Below are positions 8,787 through 16,656 of a stretch of DNA of 64,000 nucleotides, one piece after another; position 1 is the first letter of the stretch; the number at the start of each line of letters is the position of its first letter. This stretch comes from Palsa-461 sp963768185. GTDB taxonomy: Bacteria; Actinomycetota; Acidimicrobiia; Acidimicrobiales; RAAP-2. Both the position numbers and the translations under genes were made by a program. The notes under the pieces were generated by a model. That model did not search any database and was not told where the DNA came from. It was given only the letters and a program-made list of their open reading frames with translations. Where the stretch lies: assembly GCA_963768185.1 (NCBI GenBank), contig CAVYGS010000005.1:744001-808000 (forward strand), given 5' to 3'.

Positions 8787-9165
8787 TGACTTGCGCAGGC
8801 GGGCTCCTCGTCGATCGATCTCCGAGCCGCTATCGGAGACCGGGTCGAGCATGCGACGCGCTTGCCGACCCGTGCATCGAACGGGTGGACCAATACTCCC
8901 GCGACCGTCCGGGCGCGGGGATGGGGCGTTCGCCCCATCGAGCTGGCCGACGGGACTCGCCGAAATGAGGTGTTCGGCCGACGCCGGAAGGGGGACGTTT
9001 CGCCATGATGGTGCCGTGGCCCCCGCCGACGGACGCCGTGTCGTGGCTCAGCTCATCCGAGTCGGACGCGACCGCGAGGCGGCCGAGCAAGGGGGCACGG
9101 GACGAGTTACCAGCGTCCGAGGACGCTTTCCAAAGCACCTGACCGACAGCGAGCAGGAGGAAGAC
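8787..9165. other. Intergenic stretch with one perfect inverted repeat
   Basis: I see no convincing gene on either strand. It should hold the promoter of the methyltransferase gene. The notable element is the inverted repeat at 8920-8939, annotated separately. Confidence 0.45.
8920..8939. repeat. Perfect 9-bp inverted repeat (possible operator or hairpin)
   Basis: The 20-base sequence gatggggcgttcgccccatc is self-complementary: an 8-bp stem with a GTTC loop, or a 9-bp palindrome arm with a 2-base centre. No T-run follows on either strand, so a classical terminator is unlikely. It lies about 230 bp upstream of the methyltransferase start and could be a regulator binding site. Confidence 0.4.
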
Positions 9166-9984
9166 ATGAGCGACACCTTGATCCCCAATGACCTGACCGC
9201 GGTCAAGGAGAAGCAGCACGCCACGTGGTCCTCCGGCGACTACGCCGTGATCGGCACCACGCTGCAACTGATGGGAGAGCAGTTGTGCGAGGCGGTCGAC
9301 CTGTCTGCCGGCTGGAAGGTCCTCGACGTCGCCGCCGGCAACGGCAACGCCGCACTGGCCGCCGCTCGCCGCGGCTGCGAGGTCGTCGCCACCGACTACG
9401 TGGAAGGCCTGCTCGACCGGGCCCGACGCCGGGCGGACGCCGAAGGGTTGGCCCTTACCACAAAGGTGGCTGATGCCGAGGATCTCCCCTTCGCGGACGA
9501 CACGTTCGATGCAGTGCTGTCCACCGTCGGCGTGATGTTCACGCCTGATCCCCAACGCGCCGCGCGCCAGCTCGTCCGCGTCGTTCGCCCCGGCGGTCGC
9601 ATCGGACTCGCGAACTGGACTCCAGAGGGGTTCGTGGGTCAGATGTTCAAGATCGTCGGCCAGCACGTCCCGCCCCCCGCTGGCGTGCCGTCCCCTCTGC
9701 AATGGGGCACTGAGGCCGGGGTCGAGGCGCTCCTAGGTTCCGAGTGCGATCTCAAGGTGACCCGACAGAGTTTCACGTTCCGGTACCGCTCCGCCCACGA
9801 CTTCTTCGAGACATTCAGAGCGTTCTACGGACCGCTCGTCAAGGCGCTGGCCGCTCTAGAGGAGTCTGGGCGAACTTCACTCCGCGACCAGCTCGTTGCG
9901 CTCGCCGAACACCACAACCGCAACGAGAACGACGCGCTTACCATCGACTCCGAATACCTCGAAGTCGTCGCCTTCCGCCACTGA
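9166..9984 (+). CDS. Class I SAM-dependent methyltransferase
   Basis: 272 residues from ATG 9166, preceded by the strong ribosome binding site gaggaaga. The SAM-binding motif I is VLDVAAGNGNAALAAARRG, followed by an acidic residue at the end of strand 2 (VVATDYVEGLL), ADAEDLPFADDTFDAVLS as motifs II and III, and RVVRPGGRIGLANWTPEGF. This resembles the UbiE/Methyltransf_11 group. The methyl acceptor cannot be identified. It is divergent from the LuxR regulator and the broken cupin gene. The open frame extends far upstream of 9166, but that part has no homology and no start signal. Confidence 0.85.
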   Translation: MSDTLIPNDLTAVKEKQHATWSSGDYAVIGTTLQLMGEQLCEAVDLSAGWKVLDVAAGNGNAALAAARRGCEVVATDYVEGLLDRARRRADAEGLALTTKVADAEDLPFADDTFDAVLSTVGVMFTPDPQRAARQLVRVVRPGGRIGLANWTPEGFVGQMFKIVGQHVPPPAGVPSPLQWGTEAGVEALLGSECDLKVTRQSFTFRYRSAHDFFETFRAFYGPLVKALAALEESGRTSLRDQLVALAEHHNRNENDALTIDSEYLEVVAFRH

Positions 9985-9999
9985 GCTGTCGAGTTCTAC

Positions 10000-10311
10000 G
10001 TGATTTTCTACCTGATCGCAGAAAGCGCGTGGGAGCAAGCGAAGCGTTTTGGGGCTGATGTGGCCTCACCAGGAGTTGGTGAGAACTTTGTGCACTGTTG
10101 CGACAGTCGTCAGGTCCAGCTTGTAAGAAACTCCTACCTTCCGGCAGACCAGCCGGTCATAGCGTTGGAGATTGATCCGACGCGCCTCACCAGCGAGACT
10201 CGTTATGAACTTGGGTCTGGTGGAGAGTCCGAACGGTTTCCACACGTGCTCGGATCAATACGTGTCTCAGACGTCGTAGACGCCCACACAGTCAGCGTTC
10301 AACCTGGGTGA
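10000..10311 (+). CDS. DUF952 family protein
   Basis: 103 residues from GTG 10000, 15 nt after the methyltransferase stop. The pattern IFYLIAESAWEQAKRFG, NFVHCCDSRQV, VIALEIDPTRL, YELG and ERFPHVLGSIRVSDVV corresponds block by block to DUF952 (usual blocks: IFHL, W..A...G, GFIHCS, LL.IDP..L, FPHLYG.L). DUF952 resembles an ADP-ribosyltransferase-like or nucleotide-binding fold of unknown role, and its members are usually about 110 residues. Possibly co-transcribed with the methyltransferase. Confidence 0.7.
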   Translation: MIFYLIAESAWEQAKRFGADVASPGVGENFVHCCDSRQVQLVRNSYLPADQPVIALEIDPTRLTSETRYELGSGGESERFPHVLGSIRVSDVVDAHTVSVQPG

Positions 10312-10604
10312 TCATTCGGATTGACCTCGGCGGCCTGAAGGCCCTTCGGGTCGAGGATTCGGTGTATTACTGTCACAAGCGCGGTTTACCGTCCATTCGT
10401 CAGGGTGATCGCGCGAAAGCGACGGCCCGCATTGCTGGCACTCCGACATTGGCGCGATCCGGTGGGTCCGAGCATCACCAAGTCGCGGCGACAAAGTGCC
10501 CGCTCAGGAACGCCCCCGTCCGCCGTCAGGCCAGCGCCGACCAGATCGGCAGCTTTGGAGCGGTTCACTCACGGAACGACAACGTTGTTGTCGTTACAAC
10601 GCTG

Positions 10605-10677
10605 TGGAGGTGAGCGGACTCGAACCGCCGACTTCTACGTTGCGAACGTAGCGCTCTGCCAACTGAGCTACACCCCC
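10605..10677 (-). tRNA. tRNA-Ala (anticodon CGC)
   Basis: Reading the minus strand, the acceptor GGGGGTG pairs with CACCTCC and contains the G3:U70 wobble that defines alanine tRNAs. The D-arm is GCTC/GAGC. The anticodon arm CTACG-TTCGCAA-CGTAG places CGC at positions 34-36, decoding GCG. The T-arm is GGCGG-TTCGAGT-CCGCT and the discriminator base is A. CCA is not encoded. Confidence 0.95.
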
Positions 10678-10737
10678 GCGGGACATACAGGTTAGTCCTC
10701 GTGGACGGGGAGCTACCCCCGGCCAACCGGATGCGGC

Positions 10738-11563
10738 TCAGCTGATGGCGCGCGCCTCGCCGCTGAGACGGGAGTCCTCCGATTCGTAGTAGCTCGCCAG
10801 CGCCTGGTGGTACTGCGAGAGCTCCTCGGTGGAGAGGTACTTCACGATGGTCGACTCGGGCTCCGGCTCCTCGCGCGCGAGCTCGGTCCTCTGCAGCTTG
10901 GCCAGGTGACGTCGCTCGGCCTCGATGCGCTGCCCGTACACCGCGAGGCCGACGAACGCGACGAGCAGGCCGAGAAACACCCCGGACAGCGATCCAGGCC
11001 CCTCGCAACGGATGCACGAGTCCGAGGAGTCCGGTCAGCGCGGCGAGGGCACAGAGCGCGCCAAAGGTGTCGCGGCGGCGGCGGCGTGCTCCCCGGCGAC
11101 GGTCGGTCGTGGCGAGATCCCGTTCGTCGGCGCGCGGCGCCTTGGGCACCTGATCGACGACGACCTCGCCGTAGGCCATCTCATCGAGGTCGTGCCAGTC
11201 ATCCCCATCGGGGTGGTGCAGCGGCACCACCACTCGATGGAGGTCGTGCGCGGCGGTCGACTCTTCGATCACGGGCTCGGACATTGCAACGGCCCCCTCT
11301 CCAGGTGACTGCACCAGGGTGAGATTCGGCCGGACCGGAGGAGGCGCGACCGGGACGATGACGGGGGACCCAACCAAGGCCGACCGAGAGCCGGTCAGCC
11401 GATTGGCGGGCTTGACCAGTTTGGGACCGGTCCGCTCCAGCAGATCCAGACGCTGGTGGAACCGACCGATCGACCCGGCCGTACGGCGTTCACGCAGTTT
11501 TGAGATGACACCCGGGACGAGAACAGCGACCCACAGGATCGCCACCAGGATCAAAACGAGCAC
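10738..11563 (-). pseudogene. Membrane protein of unknown function, frameshifted
   Basis: From a GTG at 11563 (with GGAGGGGAG upstream) the frame reads VLVLILVAILWVAVLVPGVI, a first membrane segment, followed by GRFHQRLDLLERTG and a second hydrophobic stretch FGALCALAALTGLLGLV. At a run of four C (plus strand 10980-10983) the sense moves to another frame, which gives VFLGLLVAFVGLAVYGQRIE, a charged tail and the stop at 10738. Together this is the layout of a conserved actinobacterial protein with an N-terminal anchor and a hydrophobic hairpin. A single extra base explains the break, so it may be an intact gene with a sequence error. Confidence 0.6.
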
Positions 11564-11646
11564 CCGGCGAGACTCCCCTCCATCGTCCTTCGACGCTTCA
11601 ACGCTACCGAGGGGCCACTTTGCGCTGGTGGATGGGTAAGGGCCGC

Positions 11647-12480
11647 CTACCGGGCGCGGGTCGCGCTGGCGCGGCTCCACCAGCGTTCCCCGTCGCGTCC
11701 GACACTCACTTGCACCCCGAAGCACTCCGAGACCGCCTCGGAAGTGAGGGCCTTGTCCAGTGGCCCGCTCGCCAGAATGCGCCCGCCGGACAGCAAGACG
11801 GCGTGCGTGAACCCGGGCGGGATCTCCTCGGTGTGGTGGGTCACCATCGCGAGCGGCGACGCCAAGGGATCGGCGGCGAGTGTGCCGAGCACACCGAGCA
11901 GGCGCTCACGGGCACCCATGTCGAGTCCGGCCGCTGGCTCGTCCAGCAACATCAGCTCGGGGCGGCCCATGAGCGCGCGTGCGAGGAGCACGTGCTGGCG
12001 CTCGCCTTCGGAGATGACACCGAACTCACGATCTCCGAGCTCCCCGACCTCGGCGCTCGCGAGCAACCGCTCGGCCTCCGCCCAGTCGTCGTCGCCATAG
12101 GCGTGCCACCAGGTCTCGAGCGCGCCGAACTTCCCGCTCGCGACGACTTCGCGGACCGACTGGCTCGCCCGAAGCTCGCGGACGACCGCGCCGCTCACGA
12201 ACGAGACGCGGCCCCGCAGCTCGCGCACGTCGACGGCCCCGAGTCGCCGCCCGAGTATCTCGACGCTTCCCGCGGTCGGCCACAGCCGCGCGCCCGCGAC
12301 GCGCAAGAGCGTCGTCTTCCCGGATCCGTTCGGGCCGAGGATGACCCAGCGCTCGCCCGGGCGCAGCACCCAGTCGATGTCGTCGATGAGCGGCCGGCCG
12401 TCGCGCACCACACGCACCTTGTCGAGCCGCAGCAGCGGTGCTTCGCCGCTGGATGTGTGCCCGGCCTCGGCACTCACCAC
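11647..12480 (-). CDS. ABC transporter ATP-binding protein (YlmA-like)
   Basis: 277 residues. Walker A GPNGSGKTTLLR, signature variant ISEGERQHVLLARAL, Walker B LMLLDEPAAGLD and switch VTHHTEEIP are in order. The signature SEGERQ and the HHTEEIP switch are typical of the YlmA-type stand-alone ATPases related to the MntB/ZnuC group. No permease is adjacent. Its start lies 16 nt after the stop of the 98-residue gene, so it is probably the last gene of the cysH operon or a close follower. Its partner and substrate are unknown; a link with sulfur or metal supply is only suggested by position. Confidence 0.8.
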   Translation of the reverse strand: MVSAEAGHTSSGEAPLLRLDKVRVVRDGRPLIDDIDWVLRPGERWVILGPNGSGKTTLLRVAGARLWPTAGSVEILGRRLGAVDVRELRGRVSFVSGAVVRELRASQSVREVVASGKFGALETWWHAYGDDDWAEAERLLASAEVGELGDREFGVISEGERQHVLLARALMGRPELMLLDEPAAGLDMGARERLLGVLGTLAADPLASPLAMVTHHTEEIPPGFTHAVLLSGGRILASGPLDKALTSEAVSECFGVQVSVGRDGERWWSRASATRAR

Positions 12481-12496
12481 GGGTGGGTGGGACCGT

Positions 12497-12793
12497 TCAG
12501 TCGGTCGGGAGGCGACGGTCGATGCGCCCGATGAGCCCCGAGCAGCACTGGGCCCAGGTCCGCTCCCCCATCAACCACAACCAGAGCTCGCGCCGGTACC
12601 CGGTGACGATCGCCACGAAGTGGGGCCAATCGAGGCCGGCGGACTCGAGCACGCGCCAGCGTTCCCAGAGCCATGGCGCGATGCCGTCCTCCTTCTCGAT
12701 CACCTCGTCGAGGGTGGCGGACTCCATGACGCGGCGCGCCCAACGCTCGCGGTCGGGCTCACTCGGCACATGCAGCCGGGGGGCGTTGCTCAC
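12497..12793 (-). CDS. Small conserved-looking protein of unknown function in the sulfite reductase operon
   Basis: 98 residues from GTG 12793, which overlaps the stop of the FrhB-like gene (GTGA). The sequence has no membrane segment. It contains WARRVMESATLDEVIEKEDG, then IAPWLWERWRVLESAGLDWP and GYRRELWLWLMGERTWAQCC, with unusually many tryptophans (ten). The tight overlap and codon use like its neighbours support a real gene. I do not recognise the family. Position suggests a helper of the FrhB-like or reductase protein, but that is inference. Confidence 0.7.
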   Translation of the reverse strand: MSNAPRLHVPSEPDRERWARRVMESATLDEVIEKEDGIAPWLWERWRVLESAGLDWPHFVAIVTGYRRELWLWLMGERTWAQCCSGLIGRIDRRLPTD

Positions 12794-14049
12794 CGCGCGC
12801 TCACCACGATCTTGCGGTCGGTGCCGGCGTAGTTGCGCAGGTGCTCCTCGTAGTCGACAAAGAGGGGCGCGTCCGGGTCGAAGGGCCGCTCGAGCGACCT
12901 GAACGCGATCTTCTTGTCCAGGTTGTCCAGGCGGACCAGCGCCTCGGGGTCGTCCAGGGTCCGGACGTCGAGCTTCGAGCGGGCCTTCTCGAAGGCGACC
13001 AGCCCCCGCTCGCTCCGGATGAGCACGCTCGTCCACCCCTCGATCGACCCGACGCTGCCCACCGAGATGTCGGCGCCCCGGCCGAGGAAGTCGGCGCATT
13101 CGTCGCAGCCCTTGAGGGCGGTGCCGTGGAAATTCTTCACGGGCTCGTTGACAGCCAGCTGGCCGTCGCGGTACTCCACGACCATCTTTCCGTAGAGAAC
13201 GTCGATCTTGGCGACCCGATCGAGGTCGACCCGGCGCTTGTCGCGCAGCTCGCGCAGGATGAGGCCCTCGTAGTCGAAGCTCTTTGTGCACATGAGCGCG
13301 ATGGTGAGCACGACCGAGTCGACCCGGTGCGCACCGGTCGCCCACCGACGGGCCTGCATGGCGCGGATCCCCTGGATCTCGCAGGGGGTTCCGACCACGG
13401 CGATCCGGGGGTTGGGCCCGAGCTGGTACTTGGCCAGGTCGAGCTCGGCGAGCGCCATCGTCTGGTTGTAGAAGCTGCCCGACGCCGCCAGGACCTCGGC
13501 CGGTGTCCGGGCGATCGTGGCCACGCCCTTCCAGGGCTCGTCGGGGTCTGAGCTCGGCTTGGACACGAGGGCGCCGTTGATCTCGCCCGCTGCCAGGAGC
13601 GCTATCAGCAGCGCGCTAACCGCCCCACCGTCCTGGGCGCCGTCGTTGCGGGCCGCGGCGCGTACGGCGTAGCTCTCGACGACCGCACCCAACCCGTCGG
13701 CGGGCGGGCCGCCGGTGATCTTCCAATAGGTGTCCGACGAGTCCGACCGGACGACGGCGGGCGCCTCGCCGTTCGTCGTCGTCGACGGCGGCCACAGCGC
13801 CTCGTAGCGCAGCCCGCCGCGCGGGCAGAAGTCCCAGCACAGCGAGCAGCCGGTGCACATCTTCACCAGCTCGGGCAGCCCGGTGTCCTCGTTGACCCCG
13901 ATCGAGTTGGAGGGGCACGCAGCGACGCAGGTGCCGCACTGGATGCACCGGTCGGCGTCGATGACCCCGGCGGCCAGCTCCCAGAACCACACCTTGCCGG
14001 GCGGCTCGTCGATGCCGTTCATCTCCTCGCGGAGCCGGTAGCGCTTCAC
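12790..14049 (-). CDS. FrhB-like coenzyme F420 oxidoreductase subunit with two 4Fe-4S motifs
   Basis: 419 residues from GTG 14049, overlapping the reductase stop (GTGA). Residues ~35-80 hold two ferredoxin motifs, CIQCGTCVAACP and CTGCSLCWDFCP. Then follow the FrhB N-domain (GAQDGGAVSALLIALLAAGE, VVGTPCEIQGIRAM) and C-domain (KGCDECADFLGRGADISVGS, GWTSVLIRSERG). FrhB-type subunits bind FAD, sometimes an Fe-S cluster, and exchange hydride with F420. In methanogen Fsr this module is fused in front of a siroheme sulfite reductase; here the two are separate, adjacent and coupled. The likely role is F420H2-to-reductase electron transfer. The family is certain, the role inferred. Confidence 0.85.
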   Translation of the reverse strand: MKRYRLREEMNGIDEPPGKVWFWELAAGVIDADRCIQCGTCVAACPSNSIGVNEDTGLPELVKMCTGCSLCWDFCPRGGLRYEALWPPSTTTNGEAPAVVRSDSSDTYWKITGGPPADGLGAVVESYAVRAAARNDGAQDGGAVSALLIALLAAGEINGALVSKPSSDPDEPWKGVATIARTPAEVLAASGSFYNQTMALAELDLAKYQLGPNPRIAVVGTPCEIQGIRAMQARRWATGAHRVDSVVLTIALMCTKSFDYEGLILRELRDKRRVDLDRVAKIDVLYGKMVVEYRDGQLAVNEPVKNFHGTALKGCDECADFLGRGADISVGSVGSIEGWTSVLIRSERGLVAFEKARSKLDVRTLDDPEALVRLDNLDKKIAFRSLERPFDPDAPLFVDYEEHLRNYAGTDRKIVVSAR

Positions 14050-15822
14050 GTCTGGCCCCCCGCATCGGCGCCGACCATGATGCGGCGCAGCTCGTCGTTG
14101 TCGGTGCGGCGCGCCCAGGCATAGAAGGGCTCGTCATCGCGGCGGTCCCCGGCGAAGCGGACCAGCAGATTGGCGAGCGCCGGCCCGGTCGAGTCGGCCG
14201 GCACCGCCCCGGCCACCCAGTCGATGAAGCCGGCGTCGGGGCCGAGCGAGCCGCCGAGTCCGATGTCGACGGCCTCTTCGATGTGCTCGCCGACGTGGGC
14301 AACGTCGCCCCGCAGGCCGATATCGGCGATCTGGGGCTGAGCGCAGCTGGCCGAGCATCCCGAGAAGTGCAGCCGGATCACCCCACGATCCTCGTGGGGC
14401 AGCGAGCGCCCCCCTCGGGCTTCCGGCCGAGCGAGATCGGCACCGGCGAGGGCCCGTCGGGGTCGGCGGCGAGCTGGCCGTCGAGCCAGCGGGCCAACTT
14501 GACGGCGCGCTCTTGGTCTCGACGACCGCGAAGCGGCAGAACTCCGAGCCCGTGCACGCCACCACGCCCCGCTCGAAGGGCCCGGGGAACGGCGAGTACT
14601 TGACGATGAGCTCCTCTTCGAGCAGCGCATCGGCGCGACCCTCGGGGACCCCGGTCAGGACGAAGTTCTGGTCGGTGCCGAGCCGAATCGTCCCGTCGCC
14701 GTAGACGTGCGCCAGGCGGGCCAGCTCGACCATCTCGATGCCCCCCATGCGCCCGACCGGCACCGAGCAGCCGACATAGACGAGCCCCTCGCCGCGCTGG
14801 GGGTGGACCCCCACGTGGTCGCCCCGGAAGGCGGTGGTGAGGTCGGTCCCGGCCGGCCGCAGCGTCAGGCGCGTCCGCTCGTCGAGGGCCGCTCGGAACC
14901 CCTCGGGGCCGAGCTCCTGGACGAGGTAGCGCATCCGGGCAAGTCCCCGGTTCTCCCGGTTGCCGAGCTCGCCGAAAGCCTGCGCGATCGCCCGGCACAC
15001 CTCGACCGCCTCGTCGGGTTCGACGAAGATGTCGAGGTCCGACGCCATCCGCTCGCCGTCCGAGAGGCCGCCTCCGGCCAGCACGTTGAAGCCGAGCGTG
15101 CCGTCCTCGGCCACCGCCGGCCACAGCCCGATGTCGTTGATCTCGATGCGGGCGCAGTTCTCCCGGCACCCGGTGACGCCGATCTTGAACTTCCTGGGCA
15201 GGTTCGAGTACTCCCGGTTGCCGGTGAAGAAGTCCGAGATCGCCCGGGCGACTGGGTAGGCGTCGAACGCCTCGTTGAGATCCACCCCGGCCACCGGGCA
15301 GCAGGTCACGTTCCGGTTGGAGTCCCCGCAGGCCTGCAGCGTGGTGACCCCGACGTCCCACAGGCGCTGCCAGATCCGCGGCACGTCCTGGATGCGGATC
15401 CAGTGGATCTGAATGTCCTGGCGGGTGGTGATGTCGGCGTAGCGGTTGCCGAACAGCTCGTTGTCGTCGGGGCCCTCGGCGAACGCGTCGGCGACCACCC
15501 CGATCTCGCGCAGCTGGTCGGCGGTCAGATGACCGCCGGGGACCTTGATGCGCAGCATGAAGGCGTTGCCGCCCTGGCGTTGGGGGTACAGGCCGACCCA
15601 TTTCAGGCGCTCGATCTCGCCCGGGGTCGAGTAGATCGCATCGGGGCCCTCGACCGAGTACCGGGCGATGACGTCACGGGCGGCCTCGACCGGGTGGCGG
15701 TCGAGCTTGAAGCGCTCGACCTCGCTCAGCTCCCCGAGCCACCGGTACGGGTTGACGAACGCCATGGGGCGCTCGCTCCCCCGGAACCGGATGCCGTAGG
15801 GGTTGTCCGGGTCGCGCGCCAT
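14046..15822 (-). CDS. Siroheme nitrite/sulfite reductase (two apparent frameshifts in the C-terminal part)
   Basis: Starts at 15822, one base after the cysH stop. The N-terminal ~430 residues are intact: RQGGNAFMLRIKVPGGHLTA, TTRQDIQIHWI, CGDSNRNVTCCPVAG, GVTGCRENCARIEINDIGL and, for the cofactor, ACTGSEFCRFAVVETK (Cys-X5-Cys). The frame then changes near 14513, continues as ERAVKLARWLDGQLAADPDG, and changes again at a run of six C (14409-14414). There the second ligand pair appears in GVIRLHFSGCSASCAQPQIA (Cys-X3-Cys). Each shift equals one missing base. With corrections the product has about 590 residues, normal for the family. It should reduce sulfite to sulfide using siroheme and 4Fe-4S. 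Sequence error is likelier than decay because all neighbours are intact. Confidence 0.85.
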
Positions 15823-15823
15823 C

Positions 15824-16504
15824 TCAGGCGTGCAGGCCGCACTCGGTCTTGTCCGAGCCCGACCAGCGCCCTGCCCTCGGGTCCTCCCCCTCGGCGACCG
15901 GGCGGGTCGTCGGCGCGCAGCCGATCGAGCGGTAGCCCTGGCGCATGAGCGGGTGGACCGGGAGGCCGTGGTCGGCCTCGTAGGAGAAGATGTCGTCGTC
16001 GGTCCAGGTCGCGAGCGGGTTGACCTTGACCAGGCCGAAGGTCTCGTCGTACCCGACCACCGGGATCGAGGCTCGGGTCGGCGAGTCGACCCGCTTCAGC
16101 CCGGTGATCCACGCCGCGTTGCCAGACAGCGCCGAGCGGAGGGGCTCCACCTTGCGGAACGTGCAGCACTGCTCGCTCCCGCACGGCCAGGCCTCCGCGC
16201 CCGCCACCGGCTTGGTGACCACCAGGTTGAGCCCGTAGCGGGTGCGCGACTCCTCGACCAGCGCCAGTGTCTCTGCGAAGTGGGCCTCGGTGTCCAAGAA
16301 GACCACCTCGATGCCGGGCTCCCGGGCTCGCACGAGGTCGACGATCACGACGTCCTGGAACGAGCAGGCCACCACCACCGAGCCGCCGAAGCGCTCGAGG
16401 GCCCAGTCGATCGCCTTCGAGGCCGGCGCGTGCTCGAGCGAGGCGTTGACCGACGCCAGCTCCTCGACCAATCCCGGAGCCGGGCTGGTGGTCACGTCGC
16501 TCAT
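15824..16504 (-). CDS. cysH: Assimilatory APS (adenylylsulfate) reductase
   Basis: 226 residues from ATG 16504. The PP-loop-type core begins VVVACSFQDVVIVDLV, and FLDTEAHFAETLALVE and WITGLKRVDSPTR fit the PAPS/APS reductase family. The cysteines CGSEQCC and IGCAP...TECGLH provide a 4Fe-4S cluster site and the catalytic cysteine, which marks the APS-specific, bacterial/plant-like group; this agrees with the absence of an APS kinase here. The reaction is APS to sulfite and AMP with thioredoxin. It heads the minus-strand operon and is divergent from cysD. Confidence 0.92.
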   Translation of the reverse strand: MSDVTTSPAPGLVEELASVNASLEHAPASKAIDWALERFGGSVVVACSFQDVVIVDLVRAREPGIEVVFLDTEAHFAETLALVEESRTRYGLNLVVTKPVAGAEAWPCGSEQCCTFRKVEPLRSALSGNAAWITGLKRVDSPTRASIPVVGYDETFGLVKVNPLATWTDDDIFSYEADHGLPVHPLMRQGYRSIGCAPTTRPVAEGEDPRAGRWSGSDKTECGLHA

Positions 16505-16576
16505 GGAATGGACCCTCTCGAAGGTGGGTTGACCCCTACACCGGTCCCGGCGGGCGCACCCCGGACCGGTGCCGAC

Positions 16577-16620
16577 TTGTTTGGAGGCTCGCCGGCGAGT
16601 ATACATGACCAAGTAGGTCA
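16577..16620 (+). promoter_or_regulatory. Candidate cysD promoter with overlapping inverted-repeat operator
   Basis: TTGTTT (16577-16582) and TATACA (16600-16605) are separated by exactly 17 bases and point towards cysD at 16657. Directly after the -10 lies the inverted repeat TGACC-AAGTA-GGTCA (16606-16620), where a repressor would block initiation. The palindromic TATAC core also gives TATACT on the minus strand, which could serve cysH, but no good -35 partner is visible there. The repeat is seen; its function and its regulator are inference. Confidence 0.45.
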
Positions 16621-16656
16621 AGTTTTCGCCGGCCTCCGCGGCGCTCGATCGACGAT

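Noticed and set aside
8860..9165. Coding extension of the methyltransferase upstream of 9166
   Set aside because: The frame is open but the residues are Arg/Pro/Ser-rich with no homology, and the ribosome binding site points to ATG 9166.
10308..10613. 101-residue open frame after the DUF952 gene
   Set aside because: No motif, biased composition, and it runs into the tRNA-Ala on the other strand.
16505..16656. SAM or other sulfur-responsive riboswitch upstream of cysH/cysD
   Set aside because: No kink-turn or conserved core of known SAM riboswitches is visible in the 150-bp region; only the short inverted repeat stands out.
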